From an uncultured Oscillospiraceae bacterium (GTDB taxonomy: Bacteria; Bacillota; Clostridia; Oscillospirales; Oscillospiraceae): a DNA stretch of 17,495 nucleotides. The DNA is taken from positions 1 through 17,495 of the forward strand of contig CAAFLE010000077.1 in assembly GCA_900763675.1 (NCBI GenBank). The letters run 5' to 3'. The position numbers and the translations under genes were made by a program. The notes under the pieces were generated by a model that searched no databases, was not told the DNA's origin, and saw only the letters and a program-made list of their open reading frames with translations. Shown piece after piece: positions 13,650 through 17,495 of the stretch; positions within the stretch are counted from its first letter, which is position 1; every line of letters starts with the position of its first letter.

Positions 13650-14941
13650 CCCGCGGCGGCGGTGTCCCGTTCCGTGCCGTCCGGATCGTCAACAATGCGG
13701 ATGTCCGCGCCGAGAAGGCGCAGCTTGCCGACAAAGTTTTCGTAGCCGCGCTCGATGAACTGGATGTCCTCCACGAGCGTGACGCCCTTTGCGCACAGCC
13801 CCGCAATGACCATCGCCGCGCCGGCGCGGAGATCGCAGGCGTCTACCGACGCGCCGCGCAGCGTTTCCACGCCCTCGACGACCGCCACGCGGCCGTCCAC
13901 CGTCACGGCGGCGCCCATTTTGCGCAGCTCGTTGATATACTTGTACCGATGATCCCATACGCCCTCGGTAATGACGCTCGTTCCCTGCGCCAGCGAGAGC
14001 GCCACGCCGATCTGCGGCTGCATATCGGTCGGGAAGCCGGGATACGGCTGGGTCTTTACGTTGGCGCGGCGGAGTCTGCCCGTCGAGCGGACGAGAACGG
14101 ATTCGGGGTATTCCTCCACCGTGACGCCCATCTCCCGCAGCTTTGCGGTGATGCAGTCGAGATGCTTGGGAATGACGTTTTTGATGAGGACCTCTCCCCC
14201 GACGGCGGCGGTCGCCGCCATATAGGTGCCCGCCTCGATCTGGTCGGGGATGATGGTGTAGGTGCCGCCGTGGAGCTGCTCCACGCCGTTGACCTTGATG
14301 GTGTCCGTACCGGCGCCGCGCACGTCCGCGCCCATGGAGTTGAGGAAGTTCGCCAGATCGACGATGTGCGGCTCACGCGCCGCGTTTTCGATGATCGTGC
14401 GCCCCTCGGCGAGAACGGCGGCGATCATGATGTTCATCGTCGCGCCGACGGAGACCTTGTCGAGGTATACGCTTGCGCCGCGCAGCCGTCCGCCGGGGAC
14501 GTGCGCGGTGATGAAATCGGAAATATCGACCTCCGCGCCGAGAGCGTTCATGCCCTTGACGTGCTGGTCGATCGGACGGACGCCGAAATTGCAGCCGCCC
14601 GGCATCGTCGTGCGGGCGACGCCGAACCGTCCGAGCATCGAGCCGACGAAATAGTACGACGCACGGATCTTGCGCATACGGTCATAGTCCGCGCCCATCC
14701 ACGTGGCGGCGGTGCAGTCGATCTCCACGGTGGAGCGGTCGAGCATGGTCACTTTCGCGCCGAGCGACTCCAGAATGAGCAGCAGCGCCTCGGTGTCGCT
14801 GATCTGCGGCAGATTCTCGATGCGGCACTTGCCGTTTACCATGAGCGCCGCCGGAATGATGGCGACCGCCGCGTTCTTCGCGCCGCTGATCTCTACTTCG
14901 CCGTGGAGGCGGTTGCCTCCTCTGATTCTATATCTTTCCAA
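13646..14941 (-). CDS. murA: UDP-N-acetylglucosamine 1-carboxyvinyltransferase
   Basis: First committed step of peptidoglycan synthesis: transfers enolpyruvate from PEP to UDP-GlcNAc in the cytosol. At 431 residues it is close to the normal size. Lys22-Asn23 in ISGAKNAA match the substrate-binding pair of E. coli MurA. Cys117 in PGGCNFGVRPID is the catalytic cysteine that fosfomycin alkylates, so the enzyme should be fosfomycin-sensitive in principle. GFPTDMQPQ carries the catalytic aspartate. The start is TTG (14939-14941): the GGGGGGTAAGCAACAC leader gives a 9-base spacing. The open frame continues 22 codons upstream to an ATG inside the promoter, which is not plausible. It is the first gene of the operon. 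Confidence 0.93.
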   Translation of the reverse strand: MERYRIRGGNRLHGEVEISGAKNAAVAIIPAALMVNGKCRIENLPQISDTEALLLILESLGAKVTMLDRSTVEIDCTAATWMGADYDRMRKIRASYYFVGSMLGRFGVARTTMPGGCNFGVRPIDQHVKGMNALGAEVDISDFITAHVPGGRLRGASVYLDKVSVGATMNIMIAAVLAEGRTIIENAAREPHIVDLANFLNSMGADVRGAGTDTIKVNGVEQLHGGTYTIIPDQIEAGTYMAATAAVGGEVLIKNVIPKHLDCITAKLREMGVTVEEYPESVLVRSTGRLRRANVKTQPYPGFPTDMQPQIGVALSLAQGTSVITEGVWDHRYKYINELRKMGAAVTVDGRVAVVEGVETLRGASVDACDLRAGAAMVIAGLCAKGVTLVEDIQFIERGYENFVGKLRLLGADIRIVDDPDGTERDTAAAG

Positions 14942-14974
14942 GTGTTGCTTACCCCCCTGATATGCACCCACGGC

Positions 14975-14988
14975 TCTATGTCCATAGA
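14975..14988 (-). promoter_or_regulatory. inverted repeat in the murA 5' leader
   Basis: TCTATG-TC-CATAGA is a perfect 6-bp dyad just downstream of the predicted murA transcription start (about 14991). Its position would suit a roadblock-type operator. No known regulator motif is recognised. Confidence 0.3.
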
Positions 14989-14997
14989 TACATGGCG

Positions 14998-15026
14998 ATT
15001 TTATCATAGTGCCAAGAAAAACGCAA
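14998..15026 (-). promoter_or_regulatory. promoter of the murA operon
   Basis: On the minus strand TTGCGT (15021-15026) is 17 bases before TAAAAT (14998-15003). It lies between the Nudix gene and murA and would give a leader of about 50 bases. Confidence 0.6.
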
Positions 15027-15031
15027 GCGCT

Positions 15032-15571
15032 TTACTCCCCGGCGAGGATGTGCGCCGCCTGCAGCACCGCGATGGCGGTCTTTCCGTCGGAGATCTCGCC
15101 GCGCTGCACCATGCCCAGAAGCTCCGAAAACGGCAGCTTTACGAGATCGAGGAATTCTCCCTCGTCAGGGTGCGCCTCGCCGCGGGCGAGATCGAGCGCC
15201 AGATAGAGGTACAGCCGCTCGCTCGAATAGCCGGGGGAGGTGTGGTACGCACCGAGCGGCACGATGCGTCCGGCAGTGAAGCCCGTTTCCTCGCCCAGCT
15301 CGCGCACGGCGCAGATGTACGGGTCCTCGCCGCGTTCGAGCTTGCCGGCAGGCGCTTCGAGCAGATGCTCGGCGATCGGGTAGCGGTACTGCCGCACGCA
15401 GTAGGCGTTGCCCTCGCCGTCCACGGGGAGAATGCACGCCCCGCCCGGATGCTCGACGATCTCCCGGAACGATTCCGCCCCGTCCGGCAGACGCACGCGA
15501 TCCAGCCCGACGTTGATGATCAGCCCCTCATATGTGTTGAGACGGCGCAGCTTTTTCTCCGTATAATCCAT
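15032..15571 (-). CDS. Nudix hydrolase, ADP-ribose pyrophosphatase type
   Basis: A 179-residue cytosolic pyrophosphatase probably cleaving ADP-ribose to AMP and ribose 5-phosphate. It has a perfect Nudix box from Gly76 to Phe98 (GKLERGED..., then RELGEETGF at 90-98). The preceding LLEAPAGKLE and the CVRQYRYPI strand are typical of the NudF/ADPRase group, as is the proline-glycine segment SPGYSSERLYLYLA some 16 residues after the box. The start is fixed by AAAGGAGACCGTTC before ATG; the open frame runs 29 codons further upstream without support. It is transcribed in the same direction as murA, 90 bases upstream, and may have its own promoter at 15619-15647. Confidence 0.9.
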   Translation of the reverse strand: MDYTEKKLRRLNTYEGLIINVGLDRVRLPDGAESFREIVEHPGGACILPVDGEGNAYCVRQYRYPIAEHLLEAPAGKLERGEDPYICAVRELGEETGFTAGRIVPLGAYHTSPGYSSERLYLYLALDLARGEAHPDEGEFLDLVKLPFSELLGMVQRGEISDGKTAIAVLQAAHILAGE

Positions 15572-15618
15572 GAACGGTCTCCTTTGCTTCTGTATCGCAG
15601 AACAGTTTTTATCAAGGC

Positions 15619-15647
15619 ATTGTATCACGCCCGCATCGGTTTTTCCA
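15619..15647 (-). promoter_or_regulatory. candidate promoter of the Nudix gene
   Basis: On the minus strand TGGAAA (15642-15647) is 17 bases before TACAAT (15619-15624), about 48 bases upstream of the start codon. Confidence 0.5.
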
Positions 15648-15658
15648 GCTTTTTTCAC

Positions 15659-15687
15659 TGTTTATCGCCGAAAACGGGGCGTATAAT
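15659..15687 (+). promoter_or_regulatory. candidate promoter of the 76-aa gene
   Basis: A perfect TATAAT (15682-15687) has a poor -35 TGTTTA (15659-15664) at 17 bases. The leader to the ATG at 15717 would be about 23 bases and contains GGGGAGG. Confidence 0.5.
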
Positions 15688-15716
15688 GGAGCCGATCACG
15701 CATTGGGGAGGCTGTT

Positions 15717-15947
15717 ATGGAGAAAAAAGCAGAAAACGAACGCGCCATCGCGCTGCGCGTGCCGGGGCATCCGGCGCTCTCCGACGCCAAGCGGCTTGTC
15801 TATGCCGCGCTCGGCGGCAGGCGCTGGGGTGCGCTGGAGATCGAGATCATCGCCGGACGCGACGAGAGTCTGCTGCTCGCGAGACCGGCAAACGGCGTTT
15901 ACATATCCCGCGACGCGCTGCTGCGTCTCGCCGCGCTCGGGCGGTAA
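15717..15947 (+). CDS. hypothetical 76-aa protein
   Basis: I do not recognise this protein. It is 76 residues: a charged N-terminus (MEKKAENERAIAL), a predicted helix (LSDAKRLVYAALGG), a predicted strand (ALEIEIIAG) and a second helix (SRDALLRLAALGR). There is no membrane segment, signal peptide or cysteine. ATG is preceded by GGGGAGGCTGTT, and a perfect TATAAT lies 30 bases upstream. It is 72 bases before smpB, which has its own promoter-like sequence. A shadow of coding sequence is unlikely because there is no gene on the other strand here. Function unknown. Confidence 0.65.
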   Translation: MEKKAENERAIALRVPGHPALSDAKRLVYAALGGRRWGALEIEIIAGRDESLLLARPANGVYISRDALLRLAALGR

Positions 15948-15976
15948 AATCCCCTCTTTTTCGCTCTTGACAGGCA

Positions 15977-15985
15977 TGGTATAAT
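15977..15985 (+). promoter_or_regulatory. extended -10 promoter of smpB
   Basis: TGGTATAAT is a TGnTATAAT extended -10 element, 35 bases before the smpB ATG. A TTGACA at 15967-15972 is only 7 bases upstream of it and cannot be its -35 box; that hexamer could instead pair with TTTACT (15989-15994) at 16 bases. Confidence 0.6.
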
Positions 15986-16019
15986 ACTTTTACTGCCAAG
16001 GCGGAGGAGGTGGAAAGCC

Positions 16020-16493
16020 ATGCCGAAAAAGGAAGGGATCAAGGAGATCGCTTCCAACCGCAAGGCGTTCCACGATTACTTCGTGCTGGAGCGCTTTGAA
16101 GCGGGCATTGAGCTGTTCGGAACGGAGGTCAAGTCCATCCGTGCCGGGCAGGTGAATCTCAAGGACAGCTACTGCACCATCCGTGAGGGCGAGCTGTTCG
16201 TGCGCGGGATGCACGTAAGCCCTTACGAAAAGGGCAACATCTTCAACCGCGACCCTGTGCGCGTCCGGCGGCTGCTGATGCACAAGCGGGAGATACGCAA
16301 GCTCGGCGAGCGCGTCGCGCAGGACGGCGTGGCGCTCGTGCCGCTCTCGCTGTACTTCAAGGACAGCCGCGTCAAGGTCGCTCTCGGTCTCTGCAAGGGC
16401 AAAAAGCTGTACGATAAGCGCGATTCCGACGCCGAGCGCAACGCGAAGCGCGACATGGACCGCGCCATGAAAGAAAGGAATTTCAAAGAATGA
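16020..16493 (+). CDS. smpB: SsrA-binding protein SmpB
   Basis: Binds the tRNA-like domain of tmRNA and delivers it to stalled ribosomes for trans-translation. The 157 residues are of normal length. Conserved segments are NRKAFHDYFVLERFEAGIEL, GTEVKSIRAGQVNLKDSY, HVSPYEKGN, RRLLMHKREI and PLSLYFKDSRVKVALGLCKG, plus the basic C-terminal tail (KKLYDKRD and following) that enters the empty mRNA channel. ATG follows GGAGGAGGTGGAAAGCC. The stop overlaps the next gene by four bases. Its RNA partner, ssrA, begins about 860 bases downstream of the smpB stop, a common clostridial arrangement. Confidence 0.97.
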   Translation: MPKKEGIKEIASNRKAFHDYFVLERFEAGIELFGTEVKSIRAGQVNLKDSYCTIREGELFVRGMHVSPYEKGNIFNRDPVRVRRLLMHKREIRKLGERVAQDGVALVPLSLYFKDSRVKVALGLCKGKKLYDKRDSDAERNAKRDMDRAMKERNFKE

Positions 16494-17008
16494 GCAATCC
16501 TGTTGTGACCATCGAAATGGAAAACGGCGGCATCATCAAGGCCGAGCTTTACCCCGAGATCGCGCCGGAGAGCGTGCGCAACTTCATCTCGCTCATCAAC
16601 AAGGGCTTTTATGACGGACTGATCTTCCACCGCGTCATCCCCGGCTTTATGATCCAGGGCGGCGACCCGGAAGGCACCGGCATGGGCGGACCCGGCTACC
16701 ACATTTACGGCGAGTTCCGCGGCAACGGCTTCAAAAACGATCTCAAGCACAAGCGCGGCGTGCTGAGCATGGCGCGTTCCATGTACCCCAACAGCGCCGG
16801 AAGCCAGTTCTTCATCATGCATGAGGACGCCCCGCATCTGGACGGACAGTACGCCGCGTTCGGCGCCGTCACGGAGGGCATGGATGTCGTCGATCAGATC
16901 GCCGGCGCCCGTACCGACCGCAACGACCGCCCGGCGGAGCCGCAGGTCATGAAGAAGGTCACGGTCGAAACCTTCGGCGTCGAATACCCCGAGCCGAAGA
17001 AGAGATAA
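16490..17008 (+). CDS. cytosolic cyclophilin-type peptidyl-prolyl isomerase
   Basis: A 172-residue single-domain cyclophilin without signal peptide, catalysing cis-trans isomerisation of prolyl bonds. The signature FHRVIPGFMIQGGDP (47-60) keeps Arg48, Phe53, Met54 and Gln56, and AGSQFFIMHEDAPHLDGQYA supplies the second half of the active site. Trp and His of human CypA in this last loop are His and Tyr here, as in many bacterial forms. The ATG overlaps the smpB stop (ATGA), so it is translationally coupled, with GAAAGGAAT upstream. It is the second cyclophilin gene in the window and has a more canonical active site than the lipoprotein one. Confidence 0.95.
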   Translation: MSNPVVTIEMENGGIIKAELYPEIAPESVRNFISLINKGFYDGLIFHRVIPGFMIQGGDPEGTGMGGPGYHIYGEFRGNGFKNDLKHKRGVLSMARSMYPNSAGSQFFIMHEDAPHLDGQYAAFGAVTEGMDVVDQIAGARTDRNDRPAEPQVMKKVTVETFGVEYPEPKKR

Positions 17009-17045
17009 TAAAGAATCCTTCCTTATTCCCAAAAGAAGAGGTCTT

Positions 17046-17070
17046 CAAGGGGGAACATGGCTCCCCCTTG
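17046..17070. repeat. perfect hairpin 1 downstream of the cyclophilin gene
   Basis: Nine-bp arms CAAGGGGGA / TCCCCCTTG with a 7-base loop. No T run follows, so it does not look like a standard terminator for the smpB operon. Confidence 0.7.
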
Positions 17071-17078
17071 AGATTGCC

Positions 17079-17095
17079 CCGCCGCAAAGCGGCGG
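17079..17095. repeat. perfect hairpin 2
   Basis: Seven-bp arms CCGCCGC / GCGGCGG with an AAA loop, 8 bases after hairpin 1 and without a T tract. Confidence 0.65.
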
Positions 17096-17097
17096 TT

Positions 17098-17121
17098 CCA
17101 TCATTTCCGCAGAAATGATGG
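17098..17121. repeat. perfect hairpin 3
   Basis: Ten-bp arms CCATCATTTC / GAAATGATGG with a CGCA loop, 2 bases after hairpin 2. Three perfect hairpins in 76 bases suggest a dispersed repeat element or structured RNA rather than random sequence. Confidence 0.7.
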
Positions 17122-17135
17122 CAAACGCTCCCCCG

Positions 17136-17350
17136 CTCCGAGCGAAGCCCAGCGAAGCGGCTTCGTGAGGAAAAGGAGGAGCGATGGAATGCATGAGCTT
17201 TGCCGCCTGCGGCGAAGCGAAGGAATGCAATCCGCGACACGCTTTCTCTCCGAGCGAAGCCCAGCGAAGCGGGTTCGTGAGGAAAAGGAGGAGCGATGGA
17301 ATGTATGAGCTTTGCCGCTTGCGGCGAAGCGAAGGAATGTAATCCGCGAC
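17136..17350 (+). repeat. tandem 103-bp direct repeat upstream of ssrA
   Basis: Two copies, 17136-17238 and 17248-17350, are offset by 112 bases and differ at only four positions (one C to G, three C to T). Each copy contains the sub-repeat AGCGAAGCCC/AGCGAAGCGG, an AAAAGGAGGAGCG-ATG segment that mimics a ribosome binding site plus start, and a 10-bp hairpin GCTTTGCCGC / GCGGCGAAGC (17197-17218 and 17309-17330). Together with the hairpins at 17046-17121 it fills the non-coding interval between the cyclophilin gene and ssrA. It resembles dispersed intergenic repeats I associate with gut Clostridia, from memory only. Confidence 0.9.
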
Positions 17351-17355
17351 GACGT

Positions 17356-17495
17356 GGGGGCGTACCGGTTTCGACGGGGATGCGGAGATTGGAATAGCGG
17401 GCGGATGCGCCTACCATCCTTAAAATGGGCAATTATAAATTAAAGAACAACGATAACGTTGCTCTGGCCGCGGCTTAAGCCGTGACCCGTCCCCT
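17356..17495 (+). ncRNA. ssrA: tmRNA (ssrA), 5' part, cut by the window end
   Basis: The tRNA-like 5' end GGGGGCGTACCGGTTTCGAC followed by GGGG is diagnostic of tmRNA; the 3' half with the TPsiC arm and CCA lies beyond the window. A PK1-like pseudoknot can be drawn: GGATG / CATCC (17402-17419) with its loop pairing to GGGC (17427-17430). The tag frame ends at TAA (17476-17478). By analogy with Bacillus the resume codon should be about 12-15 bases after the pseudoknot, at AAG 17443 or AAC 17446, giving KNNDNVALAAA or NNDNVALAAA. The LAA-type end is the ClpXP degradation signal, here with one extra alanine. It works with SmpB encoded upstream. Confidence 0.95.

Noticed and set aside
13949..15970. 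673-codon plus-strand frame opposite murA and the Nudix gene
   Set aside because: Antisense shadow crossing two intergenic promoters and two real genes.
15967..15985. TTGACA and TATAAT as a standard promoter pair before smpB
   Set aside because: Only 7 bases separate them, so they cannot act as one -35/-10 pair; an extended -10 reading was used instead.
17184..17342. Plus-strand 52-codon ORF beginning MECMSFAACGEAKE with AGGAGG upstream
   Set aside because: It is composed of repeat DNA and the second copy shifts into a different frame. The ribosome-binding-site-like segment is part of the repeat, so coding is not supported without other evidence.
17136..17350. CRISPR-like array
   Set aside because: Only two 103-base units with a 9-base gap and no spacers or cas genes; it is a tandem duplication.
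16959..17432. Minus-strand frame of 157 codons across the repeat region and ssrA
   Set aside because: It is antisense to tmRNA and made of repeat sequence. The repeated peptide (SFASPQAAK) simply reflects the tandem DNA repeat.

Overview
The window looks like a chromosomal segment of a high-GC member of the Clostridia, most likely a gut Oscillospiraceae/Ruminococcaceae-type Firmicute. This is inferred from GC-rich coding sequence, strong AGGAGG ribosome binding sites, the walJ-rlmH pairing, a DUF1002 (YpuA-like) protein, DegV, and a smpB-cyclophilin-ssrA block. Almost all of the sequence is ordinary, tightly packed core chromosome. I see no phage, transposase, plasmid or CRISPR content.

Layout. 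(1) 1-195: AT-rich edge with overlapping promoter-like boxes and a bidirectional terminator. (2) 196-3198: a metal-resistance island with a Zn/Cd/Pb-type P1B ATPase and a separate 72-aa HMA metallochaperone-like protein on the minus strand. A divergent regulator gene on the plus strand fuses an ArsR metal-sensor-type domain to an AraC-type DNA-binding domain. (3) 3217-5193: a MarR regulator translationally coupled to a GltS-family sodium:glutamate symporter, ending at a strong bidirectional terminator. (4) 5192-5554: two small unrecognised genes on the minus strand. (5) 5638-9642: a minus-strand series, in transcription order DUF1002 protein, DegV protein, class II fumarase, and an unrecognised membrane protein. 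(6) 9661-14941: a minus-strand operon, in transcription order murA, walJ, rlmH, a DUF2007-like gene, a phosphoglucomutase and a lipoprotein cyclophilin; some junctions overlap by 4 bases. (7) 15032-15571: a Nudix ADP-ribose pyrophosphatase-type gene (minus strand). (8) 15682-17008: plus-strand small ORF, then smpB and a cytosolic cyclophilin. (9) 17009-17350: non-coding repeat region with three perfect hairpins and a tandem 103-bp repeat. (10) 17356 to the end: the 5' part of tmRNA (ssrA), including the tag-peptide ORF.

How the parts work together. The metal island is a self-contained sensor/chaperone/exporter module. The murA operon links peptidoglycan precursor synthesis, a WalJ-type hydrolase, ribosome methylation and sugar-phosphate interconversion. 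SmpB and tmRNA form the trans-translation ribosome-rescue system. The most unusual items are the ArsR-AraC fusion with its hairpin leader, the paired GATATATCAT boxes in front of marR, the tyrosine-rich 36-aa protein, the lipoprotein cyclophilin with altered active-site positions, and the tandem repeat abutting ssrA. In that repeat, copy-specific C-to-T changes produce a -10-like box just upstream of the tmRNA 5' end. I did not find convincing evidence of a wholly new multi-gene system.
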